Of a stretch of DNA of 64,000 nt, positions 33,224 through 47,300 are shown one piece after another. Origin of the DNA: Golubevia sp. BC0850. Taxonomy: Eukaryota > Basidiomycota > Exobasidiomycetes > Golubeviales > Golubeviaceae. The stretch is from assembly GCA_012976225.1 (NCBI GenBank), contig JAAVVG010000012.1:496001-560000 (forward strand). The letters run 5' to 3'. How positions within the stretch are numbered: position 1 is the first letter of the stretch; the number at the start of each line of letters is the position of its first letter. Below the pieces are notes generated by a model, which was not told the origin of the DNA, made no database searches, and worked only from the letters and a program-made list of their open reading frames with translations. The position numbers were made by a program, and so were the translations under genes.

Positions 33224-36178
33224 TCACAAGTTTGCTACCATCTTCTCGACTTTGGCCATCATGTCGATTCCAGCTTTCATCTTAATATGCTCTCTATTCA
33301 AACCACTTGAAAGACTTCCATCAGGAACAGAAAATAGAGAAAGAGAAGAAATGATCTCTCTATGAGCAGAGAGTTGGTAAGGATCTACTTCCTTGATTTT
33401 CTCTTGACGTTCCCTCATTCCATCTTCGTTTTCTACTTCATCTTCATCGTCTGAGAATCCATTCGAGCTGCCTGCTCCATTCTTCAACCCTCCATCACTT
33501 CCGATTGTTGAGTTTGATCCGACGTCGAAATCTCTTGCCAATTGGTTTAAGTGGAATCTGCTTCTAGATCTCGAGAAGAGTTGCTCCCAATCCTTTACAT
33601 TTGCCTCGAAATCAGGCTTAAACTGGACTGTTGGAGTGTAGATGGCAGAGAAAGAGGATTGATGACTAGCATTGGCGATCGAATCAGAGATAGTTGGCGA
33701 CTGGCGAGAGAAAGGTTGATAGAGATTGAGACTGGAAGGTTGAGGCTGGCTTTGAGAAATAGGACGCTGAGTTAGAGTTTCCTTGTCTGAGACTGATTCC
33801 AGGAAAGTAGAGGCTGAAAGTTCGACATTCTGTGCGCGAGAGATACCGTCGACTTGCTCGTCTCTCTCTCTCTCTTCTTGTCCAGAGCTCTTCCCATTTG
33901 AGGCCTTGAGATTCGGAGACAGTTGATTGAGTTTTCTTATGGTAGGAATAGATGCCGCAGAAGATGGTCTTTTTGGAGGAGAAGGTTCGAAGAGAGTCAA
34001 CTTCATCTTCTTCCTTGGTTTGACGCTTTCTTCTCTTGGCGATTCTCTGATCCTATCAGCAGGAACGAAGTCTTCCGAGTTGTACTCTATCTCCTTGGTC
34101 GAAGCCAGTTGAGAAGCTTCTCTCTCATTCTCCTTATCCAGGAGCTCATCATTCGCTCTCTTCTTCCCTTGACTTTGTCCAGCTCTTTCCCTTCTGGCAG
34201 CTTCTAGTTGAATCTCTCTTCGTCTTCCTTCGTTTGCGTTGATTTGCATAGGAGTTGAAAACATGGGTAACCTGAACTTCTTTCCTTTTCCAGAAGCCAG
34301 TAGACTACCTCTGATTGGTGTCGCTGGGATGTTGCTTTGAGCATGGAGTCCTGGAAGTAGAAGGGACTTGGAAGGCTTTCTTGAAGAGCTAGCTCCCTTT
34401 GTTGACTGGAAATCAGAAGCCGAAGAGGCTGAGTTGGCTGCTCGAATTGAAACGCCGGTCTTCCCTCCCATCCAAAGCGTACCCCATTCCTCTGCTTTGA
34501 CTCCTTCACTCTCGATTTCCATACGAGAGGCCAGATCTTGCTCTTCTTTGATCCTCCTCCCCTCTTGAGTATCGTCTCTGGAAGTGAGTGGGTGTAGAGA
34601 GGTTCGAGTACGGCTTTGACTTGAGGGGCGATTTGAAGAGAAAGAAGACGATCTCTGGTTTTCAGGAACCGATCGAAGAGATGAAGGAAAGTGCTTCGAA
34701 AGAGCCAACTTGAGGGGGCTTTTGGCGATGGCCACTGTGTTGAAGAAATCAAGAGGCATAGACGATTCTACAGATTGGTTTTGAGGTCGACTTTGATGGA
34801 AAGGAGACGGATCGTAAGGCTCGAATTCCATCGCTTGGGAGGGCTCTTGCTCTGTCTGATGGTAGTTCTGACTCTGTTCTTGTTCAGATTCGTAGGTTGG
34901 GAGAGGATGATCGTAGAAGGACTCTTGATTCTCGTACTGTTGATGTTGAAGTTGGAGGTTGCGCTCTTGAGAACCTCCTCTGGCTGCACGGGATTCAAAA
35001 AGGTCGAATTGAGCTCCGTTTCCAGCAGTCGCCATCTCTTCAGAATTCAGATTGACATTGTGAAGACCATAAGCAAAGATGTCATCTTCTTCGTCTCTTC
35101 CCCCTTGACCCGCCAGTACATCTTCGACTATGTCTACGTCCGAGGAATGAGTGAGATCGATTAGCTCATCTTGAGAGAATCTGTTGGTGTCCAGATGATT
35201 CCTCATTGTAGACTGGTCCTCTTGAGAGGATGGATGAGATGTATCGTCCACTTGTCTTGTCGAAGGGTGATCAAAAACAGACGGATTCCTTGCACCTCTA
35301 CCCTCACCCGACCTCGATTGAACTCCGTTGTCCATTCTTCTTTCCTTGAGAGGAGAGTTAGAGAGAATTGATGAAGGAGCTGGAGGACAGGGAGCTAGCG
35401 AAAGCTTGGTTTGTCCAATTTGACCAGATTCGAGGCGAACGTTAGCTGGCTTCATCCCATTTGAGAATTGCCTTTTCTTCTCCAGCTGAGCTTGGGAGTA
35501 GTATTTGTCGATATTTTTGCCTATTTCGGTTAGAGAAGTGAACTTGGGCTGCTTTACGGAAGACGATTCAGCTTGAATCAGCTTTTGCTCAGTCGTTCCA
35601 TCGAATGTATGCGCCTCCGATCCTTGGGCTTCATCTTGGATTTGATCCCTGGAGGAGACGGACTTGTTTTTTGAGAGTTTCGAGTTCTTGGGAGGCTTTT
35701 TGAGGGGCGGGGGAGAAGAGTTAGAGCTGGGCAGAGAGGGAACCGACTGAGAGGAGATGGTGCTAGAAGGAGCCGTAATCGAAGAGGGAGGATTCTCTTT
35801 TGGAACTGATGTCCCATTCTGGACTTTCTTGACAGCTGCTCTACGAGCTGCAATGGTGCTGAGAGGGAGTTGCAAGGGTTTCTAATCAGCCAAAGATTCT
35901 TGAACCAAACAGCCGAATCGTTTCATGTTCTAACAATGGAGTTTCGGTGAAAGTGGCAGTCTCTTCTACCTGAGAGATATCTGGATTTTGACTCTTAGGA
36001 GTAGGAGAAAAGAAGAAGGAAAAATTTCGGTCAGAGACTTTGAGGCTGCGAGCTTCAGGCTGGAGATCTCAAAAACAGAGGAAGGACTCACAGAACGAAT
36101 GATCGCATCGGCCTCATTCTGTTCGTCTTCTGAATTGTCGTTTCCATCCCAAAAGTTGTCTATGGTCCATTCAGACAT
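33224..36178 (-). CDS. Conserved-looking protein of unknown function with microexon
   Basis: Three exons join in phase 0: 36178-36092 (MSEWTIDNFWDGND, 29 codons), a 24-nt microexon 35993-35970 (SQNPDISQ) and 35881-33224, about 922 residues in all. I do not recognise the family. The N-terminus is acidic, then PLSTIAARRAAVKKV begins a long Ser/Gln/Pro-rich region with short acidic and basic clusters. KPRKKMKLTLF near residue 640 looks like a nuclear localisation signal. The C-terminal ~130 residues seem most ordered: FEANVKDWEQLFSRSRSRFH, then EVDPYQLSAHREIISSLSLF and KMKAGIDMMAKVEKMVANL, predicted helices. The stop overlaps a GTGAGG sequence, so another exon is possible but was not found. Its start lies 157 bp from the divergent plus-strand gene. 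A nuclear adaptor role is a guess. Confidence 0.6.
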
Positions 36179-36335
36179 GATGAGATTCCATCCGATGAGA
36201 TTTTGAGGAGTTTCGATGTGTGGTGTGGGAGAGAAGAATAAGAAAGACCGCAAGACTCGCTATGAGAGCAAAAGATGCAATATTAGAGTCTAGAGACTTG
36301 ACCCTTTCCCCCTTCTCAACATCATCAACAAAACG
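36179..36335. promoter_or_regulatory. Short bidirectional promoter
   Basis: Only 157 bp lie between the ATG at 36178 (minus) and the ATG at 36336 (plus). The two divergent genes therefore share a promoter region. Confidence 0.5.
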
Positions 36336-39300
36336 ATGTCCGCAGAAAACACTCAGGAAGAAGCAACCCCGCTGAACTCTAATGGGCAGTGGGAGATGTA
36401 TTTGGCCAGCTCTTCCCACCCCACAGTTCGTAGCATCCTCAAGGATCGAACGATCAAAGGAAACGCTCTTGGCCAAGCCTGCATCGAGGTTATCAAGGCT
36501 CAAACTGCTCTCAATGATTTTCAGAAGCAAGTGGATCTAGAAACCTTGAAAGATGTCTCCTTAGAAGAGACCAAGTCGAACCAAGACGGTCACTCCAAGA
36601 GAAGCTTATTTGATCATGCAGCTTTGAAGATCGCTTCGAGCTTTGGGATCGAAAGCTCGACCCTGAAGAGGATTAAAGATTATTGAAGGAGTTGGAAAAG
36701 GTTCCAGCCATTCAGAGAGCTAGCCAGCAGTGGGACAGGATTCCGTTCGCTAGTAGAATGTTGTTGGACAGAGCTGGAGAAGCTGCAGCAGAGGGTGGAA
36801 CTCATGGAAGCGATCTGGACGAATGGTGAGTGGAGATGAGCCCTCAATCCTCGAGACTGTCCCTGACCCTTATCCTGACTCTATCATCACGCAGGATTCA
36901 ACGGAATGAGAATTACACGAGAGCTCGCTTGAGCTTGGACGACGCTGCGACATCTGAAGAAGCGGTCCCGAGCTCGAAGCGTAGCAAGCTCGACTCTTCC
37001 GAGGCTCTTCCTATCTCGAATGGAATACCAGATTGGAAAAGATGGATGGTAGGGCTCAGTAAATCAGGAGACCTCATCTTTGGATCCAAGGCCGAGGGAG
37101 GAATCAGATCCACCAACAGACCATCATCCGAGTCTCTGACGGGACTGAAGGTTCTCGATGCTCATCGTCAACCTGCTCTCAAGACCAAAGATCTCGCCTC
37201 CTTCAAAGAGACCTTCAGCAGGATGACCGGAGACATTCTCAAGGGACTAGATTGGAGCAACGTCCTAGTCGCTGGAGGGATGATCTTGGCTCCTCTAACT
37301 TCGACGACCAAAGAGGAAGAAGACAAGGCTCAAGCAGGCGATTTGGAGTGAGTCTTTTGATAGTCCATGCAGTTGAAGAACACGGCCATGCAGTCCACAG
37401 GGGGACTTGATCTCGCGGATCTGGTCCCTTGTAGCTGACCTCAAACCTCCCCCCTGCCATTTAGTGTCTATCTCTATGGATTGAACGACGAAGACGCAAT
37501 GAAGAAGCTTCTTCATCTCGAGTCCACTTTTGCTTCCAATCTTCCCGAAGGAGTGTCTTACGTGGTGCTCCGTAATTCTCGGACCATCACGTTCATCCCT
37601 TCCAAATTCCCGAACAGAAGACTCCAGGTCGTTCTCAAGATCTGCAAGAACCCGATGGAGATTCTCTTGAAGTGAGTCGCTCTTTCAGGTCATTATTACA
37701 GCAGAACGGAATCTAATCTAACCCTCTTCCTTGCCCTCTACTCTCCACAGCTTCGATTTGGATCCAGTGGGAATGGCGAGTAGAAGACAGTTCCAAAGAC
37801 CTTCTCCCTCTCGTCTCCCTGACCTCTCTACATTCTTCCTCTTTCAACCAGGGCTTTAACGGCCAAGAAGTATGGATGCTCCCGAGAACGGCCAGGTCCC
37901 TCGTCACGGGCTACACCACCTTTACGATGTCTCTGATCCACGGTTCTTACCTCAACGACAGAAGAGCAACTCAAGAACAGCGCGTACTCAAATATGGCAA
38001 GGGAGGTTTTGGAACCAGATTTTTACCAAGCTACGTCAGTCCGTCTCTAGAATGAATCAGTACGTGAAGACCAAACTGAGAAAGTCGAGTGGTTCGTGGC
38101 GGGCGAGTGTAGCAGGCGCTCAGAACCTCCGACTTTCAAGCACGCAGATGTAAATTGCGTGGAGTATAGGTCATCAGAAACGAGCGGAAAGAACTTCTTG
38201 ACCTCTGCCACGCTCTTTTCTAGACATTTGGCTCTGTGGGACCTTGCTCAAGCTGGCAAGATCGTGCTGGACGAGAGTGTAAGATCCTTCTCAGAAGCTG
38301 TCTATCAGGATGACTCCCTAAACTACAACGATGGACCGGACCTGGAATGGGACGAGAACTTCAAGTGAGTTCGAGTGCGACCTCTGGCTTGATTTCAGGA
38401 TCTCAACCTCTACCTTTACCTCTCTCTTCTCACTGGAGCAGTATCGAACTTCTCAAGAGCAAGATAGAGGAAGTGAACGATCAAGAAGCGGAGCTATTGG
38501 AAAGTCAAGCAGAACAAATCTTCGAAGAGGATTTCCCTCGAGATGGGGAAGGTGAGTCGAGATGTTCTCGTTTTGAGCGTCGAGTCGTCGGTAATGACTA
38601 CTGACGTACCGACGACGACTGCTGACGACTGCTACCTTGTTCTGGAACCTTCCTCTATTTAGACGTTGTCGAAGATTCTGGACCCTTCTTTCCTCCCTTG
38701 GAAGTCCGCAGGTCAATCATCGAAGATAGTCTCGCTCAAGCGCTTCAAAAAGAGATCACTTTTCCAATCGTAGGTCTAGCTTTCTCAGACTCTCTTTACG
38801 ATGGTTTGCCCAGTCCTAACACCCTATACGTTTTCTCTCCTCCTCAAATATCCAGTATCTCCCCTCTACTTTCTTGAAGCATGCTCAGAGCGTCTTCCCA
38901 GAAGGTTCTTTCTCGCCCATCGCCAGACCTCAGATCGAAGAGAAAAGAATCACTCGTTTGGCCGTCAAGCCAGACGATGGTTCCTACGCTATGGGAATCC
39001 GGGGCTCCGATTGGAAGAAGGAGTGTGACTACACTTATCAGTACTGGACCAAGAAAGGATCCATCTTTCAGCTGGTGGTGAGTTAGACAGGCGAGAACCG
39101 CAAGTGTCATCCCAAGACTTGGATTTTGTTGACCTCGTCGGGGAGATGTTGAAGCCAGCTTTGACTTATGAAACCTGAACACCTATTTTTCTTCTCCTCC
39201 AGGATCGTGAATCAAATGAGGTTTGCGATGCTCGTGAGTCTCTCTCTCTCCCTTAATTTGTTCCCAAAATTCCTTTGTTCTCACCCTACTTTCCGTCTCC

Positions 39301-39672
39301 CAAATCCCTAGTCCACGCCTTTAGGAAAGGACACGCCCGGCTCGAACGTGATATAGAAGTTCGAGAAGGCCTGGTTCGTAGATGTTTAACCAGAAGAGCG
39401 GTAAGGCCCACACAAATTTTGGAACTTCAAGCTTTCAATTATTGGGTCGAGGCGGAGCCACAGGTGAGTTTGACTACAGAGCATTGACTGCATCCTCCCA
39501 CTGGCTTAACGCGTCTCATTTTCTTTTTCGCCTTTGGCAATCACTACAGTGGCACGAGTCTCACTATCAAGAATGGGAGAAGTGGACAATGTTCAACGTC
39601 CCGTCCGAAGTCAGGGCACGAAGATTTGAGCTGACTGAAGAGGAAGCGGATGAACTTCATGAGGAGAACTAA
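36336..39672 (+). CDS. Conserved fungal family with nucleotidyltransferase-like motifs
   Basis: About twelve exons are readable: 36336 to 36825, 36895-37347, 37465-37671, 37751-37775, 37852-38364, 38442-38551, 38663-38769, 38856-39077, 39203-39233, about 39309-39463 and 39550-39672. The core reads LVAGGMILAPL, DLDVYLYGLNDEDAMKKL, TITFIPSKFPNRRLQVVLK, ILLNFDLDPVGMGFNGQEVW, MLPRTARSLVTGYTTFTMSL, RRATQEQRVLKYGKGGFGTR. I recall this order of motifs from basidiomycete hypothetical proteins and from some ankyrin-type proteins of protists and large DNA viruses. GG followed by DLDVY and a later FDLD recalls the nucleotidyltransferase fold; that is my inference. Two frame discontinuities occur, near 36,683 (-1) and 38,051 (+1), where no intron fits, so the gene may be a recent pseudogene or carry sequence errors. 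One intron is GC-AG (37776-37851) and two exons are under 35 nt. No known cellular role. Confidence 0.62.
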
Positions 39673-40288
39673 GTCGGAAATGGAAGTTTTGATTAGTGGA
39701 GACTAAAGCTCTCAGAGCTCTCATTAAAGGAGACCGGATTTCAATGAAGTTGTTGTTCTGGTGACTTTTGAAATCATTCGAGTGGATTTGAGAGTTCAGA
39801 GGAAACGACACGAAATTATTTGAATTGCGAGATAAGGTATTGGGAAAAGGAAAAGAGTTTGTAAATGCGGAAACTAGGGGTTTTTGAGAAAAGAGACGAC
39901 AAGGAAGAGCAGAACTTGAGAAGAGAGTTCAGGACCAAGAAGAGCATAGAAGATGATCGAAAATGGAAAAGAAGAACAAAAGGGAGTAAAGACGAAAGGT
40001 TTGATGGTAGTAAAGCAGTTGGAATTTCGAGGGCGTTCTTTTTGTTCATTTTACGAGATAAGAGGTCAAAAAGCTGGAATCCTCCCTTCATTTCTCGAAT
40101 CCCCATCCTTCTCGAAACCCTGAAATCAAAAGAAAAGTTAATTGCAAAAACGACAACCTCCCACTAATCTATGAAAACCCTCGATCATGAAAGAGGAATT
40201 CCGTTGTCCTCCCCCTTCTTTTTCCCCCCCCCCCCCCCCCCCAACATTTCCACCCCTTTTTTTCCGTCGGTTGGAACTGAAAGGAAAC
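39673..40288. other. Intergenic, convergent 3' ends, with poly-C tract
   Basis: This 616-bp stretch lies between the nucleotidyltransferase-like gene and SURF4. It contains a run of 19 C at 40224-40242, flanked by pyrimidines. I see no gene. Confidence 0.45.
40224..40242. repeat. Poly-C homopolymer (19 bp)
   Basis: A run of 19 consecutive C lies in a CT-rich setting 47 bp downstream of the SURF4 stop codon, so it would be poly-G in that transcript's 3' untranslated region. Its length is likely variable or uncertain. Confidence 0.8.
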
Positions 40289-42293
<2,005 letters not shown>

Positions 42294-42882
42294 GATTTGA
42301 GGATTGAAGGTGAGACTTGAGAGGGGATGAGAAGATTGGTCCCGAGTTGATAGAGAGTTGCTTATTAGAGCTTAGCTGCCTTATCAGGTTTGTTTTATGA
42401 GATCTTGATCCAGAAGAAGGACTTGAGAATGATGTATGTAGCTTCGCTTTTGTCAAATCAAAAACCTTTTTATATCTTGCAGTTTGTGTAAGAAGAAGGG
42501 GGGGGGGATCTATCTACTCGCTGTCAAACGCCCTCTCCTTTATATACTCGTCACCCACTTTTCTTGAAATTCCTGCACAACGCTTCCGACGATCTCTCAG
42601 TCTCAGGTCAGCAGGATTTCTCCCTTTCTGCGATGATGCCATGACGATCTCTCTTCATTTCAAAAGGGCGTAAAACTGTTGTTCTTCGGATTAGCGAGGT
42701 TCTACGGAGACGGTGGTGACGAGGAAAGAACAACACCTCCATCAACTTCTGTTCAAAAAGATGGTGCATTACGAGACCCAGAACTTTGTTATTACAAGGC
42801 AAGATATCAGTTCTTCCGAATTTCCCTTTCCCACTTTCCTAGTCTCCCACCCCACTCCCAGTCAAGAACCCACGTCCTTGTA
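42294..42882. other. Intergenic, tandem minus-strand genes
   Basis: This 589-bp stretch carries the SURF4 promoter and the 3' end of prefoldin 5. A G run of about 10 lies at 42498-42507 and TATATA-like sequence follows near 42541. Nothing else is seen. Confidence 0.4.
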
Positions 42883-44054
42883 TCAAGCAGCTGCAAGACC
42901 TGCTTCCCTAGCAGCAGCATCTGCAATAGCAGGATCCATTGAAAGTAAAGCTGCATTCCTTTGAGCTTCTTGGTTTTTCTGAGATGAGAACCCGAATGAG
43001 AGAGAGAGTCAGGAGTTCTGTCAGTCCATTGACCATTCGAGATTCCCGTTCCCTTTTGCTACTTTGACAACTCCCCCCCCCTCCTCCAAGGAAATGTTTG
43101 TATTCGAAATCCTCTTCTTTCGAACTTAAAAGTCCACTGGTTTCTTTCTGAAGAGAAACCTTGCGAGCCAGGTAAAAGAGAGAAGAGAACTTACAGTTTG
43201 CATCACTTCAAGTACCACTCTCATATTGTCTTGTTTCCTTGAAATCGTATCTTGAAGTTGTTCTAATGATTCATTTACGAAGGTAATACGACCTTTGTAG
43301 AATTCTTTGGCTGCTGGAACTTTCTGTGAGAATGGAGAATGCAGGAAGGGGATTTTGGTTGATTAGGTTTTGGAGACAGGTACCTCTAATTTCAACATGA
43401 ATAGATGGGAATCTTCGGAGCAATAGTTCCTTCAGTTGGAAGGAGCGTTTGTAAGAGAGTAGAGTGCCTTGGGGTAGGAGCTTCTCGAGCTGATTAGAAA
43501 GTGAGGGTTAGAGGGGACTCATTCCCAAAATCTCTTTCTTCTCTCTGATTCTGTTATGACTCTTTTATTAGAGTCAAACCAATTTGTAAATTGAAGCTCT
43601 TGGTCATCTCAAACAAAGAGACTTCTTCCATCTCCTCTCTCCAGTCTTCACCAACTTCGACCTTCCTTTTCAGCAACCCTCAAACTCACCTTGGAAATAT
43701 AATACCCAGTTCCAACATCGATCGTGACTCTTTCAACGTCTTGAATCTTGCCAGTGACATACAAACTAGCAGTCAAAGGGATCAAATTCTCTTTATCTTT
43801 GTTCTGAGAATTCAAATTGTCTAGTGCCTCGATACAAGATCTGAACCTAGCTTGAGCTCCTTTCAATTGCCCAAATGATGATGTTAGATGTTCTAATTCT
43901 GCTGAAAGTTGTTGTCTGACGTTTGAGAGCTGAGATAGTGATTGAGTAGGTGGAGTGAGTGGTGAGTGGGAGTGGGGGGGGGGTGAGAGGGAAGATAACT
44001 CACTTGTTGTAGATCTAAGGAACCGACATCGATTTGGGAGGATGGTTGAGCCAT
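42883..44054 (-). CDS. GIM5: Prefoldin subunit 5 (alpha type)
   Basis: Four phase-0 exons (44054-44004, 43929-43690, 43323-43195, 42978-42883) encode 171 residues. The layout is alpha-prefoldin: an N-terminal helix (QQLSNVRQQLSAELEHLTSS), the beta-hairpin core (LIPLTASLYVTGKI and VTIDVGTGYYISKK) and a C-terminal helix (AKEFYKGRITFVNESLEQLQ onwards). The GTGYYI turn and the DVGSLDLQQL start identify subunit 5 (Pfd5/Gim5). Prefoldin is the hexameric jellyfish-shaped chaperone that delivers nascent actin and tubulin to the CCT chaperonin in the cytosol. A G-rich tract (GGGGGGGGGG) sits in intron 1. The C-terminal tail is Ala-rich. Length is normal and no part seems missing. Confidence 0.95.
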
Positions 44055-44365
44055 TTTAATTTAATAGAGTAAGATTTAGAGATGGCAAGGGAATCAGAAT
44101 GAATGGTAGATGCGGATGAGGCGATGAGAGTCAAAGATCGAAGATGCACTTTGCCTTGAATTCCAGTGTAGTATCGCATTTCGAGGCACCGGAATTAGTT
44201 TCATCGCAGCAACTTGACTCTATTTTCTGCTTCTGCTTTGGGCACCGAAAGCAAGTTCCGATCGAGAACCGAGAAAATATAAAAAGGGAAAGGGTTCGAT
44301 TTTAATTTTCTTTTCCTCCCCTTCTCCCATTCCTTTTCTCTTCTCTTGACAATCACCTATACACC
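44055..44365. promoter_or_regulatory. Divergent promoter region
   Basis: This 311-bp stretch separates the starts of prefoldin 5 (minus) and the 1633-residue protein (plus). An AATATAAAAAGGGAA string near 44275 is a plausible TATA-type element for the plus-strand gene. A pyrimidine-rich leader follows it. Confidence 0.45.
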
Positions 44366-47300
44366 ATGAGTTCTCCCAAGGAGATGACTCAAGATGAAGC
44401 TCAAATAGCAACCAATCAACCAGCTTCAGCTCCAATTCCAATCCCAGTCCCAAAAACGACCTCAACTTCACCTTCATCCCAATCCGGCCATCAGCAGCCT
44501 CAGCATCACATGGCCCAGTCGATGGCATTCTCTCCACCAGCACCTTCACCGTCAAACATTTCACCAACTCATGATTCAACTTCAACTTCATCCTCAGCCA
44601 AACCAATTCGTACCAGAACTCCATCAATCTCTTTAACCATCCTAAGAGCTCCAACCAATACTCCAATCGGACCCTCTCATCGGATCAACCCTTTCTCATC
44701 AAATGATGCTTCCAATACATCCCCTCCAACCCCAATCTCTCCAAACCGTTTAGCTTTCTCTTTTTCAAGCCCTAGACCTTCAAATACATCCCAATCTCAG
44801 TCTTCTACTCGAGTCGATTCACAGATCAACCTCTTACCTCTAACTTCAATCCAACATCAACAGATTCTATTGCCTTTCTTGAACAGACCAATTGAAGTCT
44901 CGGATTTGTTATTCGATAATCCGAAGACTTCAATTCTTTCACAGAGATTGAAATCCAGTCTTGAAGAGGATGGTATTTCAACTTCCGACGGTCATCATTC
45001 CAAATGGGAAGAGTTCAAGAAGATCATTCAATCTTCTAGAAGAATTGATGGTCAAGAGAATCAAGAGAAAAATCATTCTAAACAAAGCATCTCATTAGAT
45101 GATTTAGAATTCCTTTCAAAGTTGGAAGAGTTATTAGAACCAATGGATAAGGATCTTTGGGCAAGACTCAAAAGTTGTCTTGGTGCAGATGGTCTTTTAG
45201 AAGAATTTGAATATCAAATTCAACCTTATGGAAATTTTGAAATTGGAAAAGGATTGGATTATTCAGATTTCCATGATAGTGCTTTAGATGATGAGGAAGA
45301 ATTTGAGACGGAGATAACTGATGCGTCTAATGTTGCTACCATCGCATCTTCTTCCGCAGCTTCAAGTATCGATGATGAAGAACAAGCTTATGAAATTCAA
45401 ACCTTTGATTATAGTACTCCACATTCAATGGATAAGATCTTGAGTTCTCAATTCAACTTGGAACCCTTTTCAGTCCAACTCCCAAATGAGACCATTGGTA
45501 CTAGAACTCAAAATTTAGTTTCTCCTCTTAATACTACTTCTATTTTACCTACTTCAAGTGGTAGTCATTATTTTAATTCTTCTAGCGGTAGTCTTGACAG
45601 AGAAATGGCTCCTTTTAGTTCTTTAGGTCGTCGTATGTCTAGATCTTCAGTTTTACCTGACGACATGGAAGATCATCAACTAGAAGAAGAAACTCGAGTC
45701 GATATGGAACCTTTAACAGAATTACCAACTTCTTTTGGGAAATCGCTTCCAAATTATGTGACTTCTTCAGAGAAGAACCAACTTCAAGATTCTTCTCGTC
45801 AAGAAGAGAAAGAAGACGGTTCGACCAGTTTCGAAGTTGACGTCTCTCAACCATCTTCTGATCTGTTAGGTCATGGTTTCAGCCCTCTTCATGCTGGTGG
45901 AAGTCATGGAGGAATGGCTCATGTTAGATCTAGATCACTTTCTTCTGGTAGTTCTGGAGCTGGTTCAGCTGGTTTAACTTTAAGTAAAATCATGGAAGAA
46001 GAAGAATTGGGAAAGAAGGTTGGAGATGCTATTTCAGAAGTTGCTTCTCAATTGAAGGAAAAGAATCTGTTGAAGGAGAAAGAAATTGAAATTGAACATC
46101 AATTGGAGCCTGAGAGATTTGCAGGTCTTCGAATTACTACAACTCTTCCAACTTCACCTACTCAAGTTCAATCCTCTTCTGAGAAGTCAGGAATCAAATT
46201 AGACCGTAAACCTTTCTCTGGAAGAAGTTCAAATAGTGATAGCACTCTTTCTCGTTCTCTTTCACTTGGAGAAGGATTTTCAGCTCGCTCTAAGGAAAAA
46301 GTCAAGCCTAAAGTTGCAACTCCAATCAAAGGTCAAACTCAACTTCCAGGAGGTATCAACTTTACTAAATCCAGAAGACTCAGTAATCTTTTCAGTGGAG
46401 TAGAAGTTTCGAAACCTCAAACTATAAGTGAAGATCTTTCAAGCCTAGAGAGCTCTCAATCACCAATTCTTCCAAAAAGATCCAAGAGTGGCAGAAGTGG
46501 AAGTTCAAGCTCTTACGGCTCCTTTTCAACTGAGGGAGGTCATTCATCCAAACGTCGTACCTCTTTTGTTAGGTCTTTCGCTTTTTTATCTCCACTTTCT
46601 CCTACTTTGAATGTTACAGAAGGTCAAGATCAAGCACTCAAGAAGGTTAGTCGTCATACTAGATCCAGTAGTGAAAGAGGAACTTCTTCACAACCGCAAT
46701 ATCTTCCAACTTCGATTCTAAGTCTCGATAGAGAGAAGTCAAGCTCAAAACCTGAATTGGAGATTGGATCTCTTTCAGAAAGTTTCAACATTCCAAGTCA
46801 TCAACTTTTAACTCCCGATAGATCTAGAAGAGTTACTTTTTCAACTATGGAAGCGGCAACTTTACAAAGAGCTTCTCCACCTACTATTTCTCCGTTATCT
46901 TCTTTAAAACCACTTTCACCTTTGAGACGTACTGCTAAAACTTTACCTTATCAATCCTATCCTGATTTAGAAGTAGGTTCTGCTTTAGCTTCAAGTTCTA
47001 GTTCTTCTGTTGATGATTTCGAAGCAATTTCTGAACATTCATCTTCTGAAGAACAACATCTAAAAGGATCAAGATTGAGTCATCAAGATATTTCAGATAG
47101 ATTGGACGCTTTGGATATGGAAAGTAAATTGAAATTGGGTCTTATGAGAGATGGTAGAACTCGCCATCCTTCTGCGTCTTCTAGTCATGATGTTAGAAGA
47201 AGATCTAAGAGTCTAACTCATTCAATGACGGATTTGAGTCAAGGTGGGAAAGAGGAAATTGGAATTGGAAGTAGATTGGAAGAATCTAGAATGAGAGATG

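Noticed and set aside
36660-38070. Programmed ribosomal frameshifting in the nucleotidyltransferase-like gene
   Set aside because: No slippery heptamer or downstream structure is visible at either step, and the two steps go in opposite directions.
44220-44666. 148-codon minus-strand frame overlapping the start of the 1633-residue gene
   Set aside because: It is Leu/Glu/Lys-rich antisense to Ser/Pro/Gln-rich codons and crosses a promoter; no domain.
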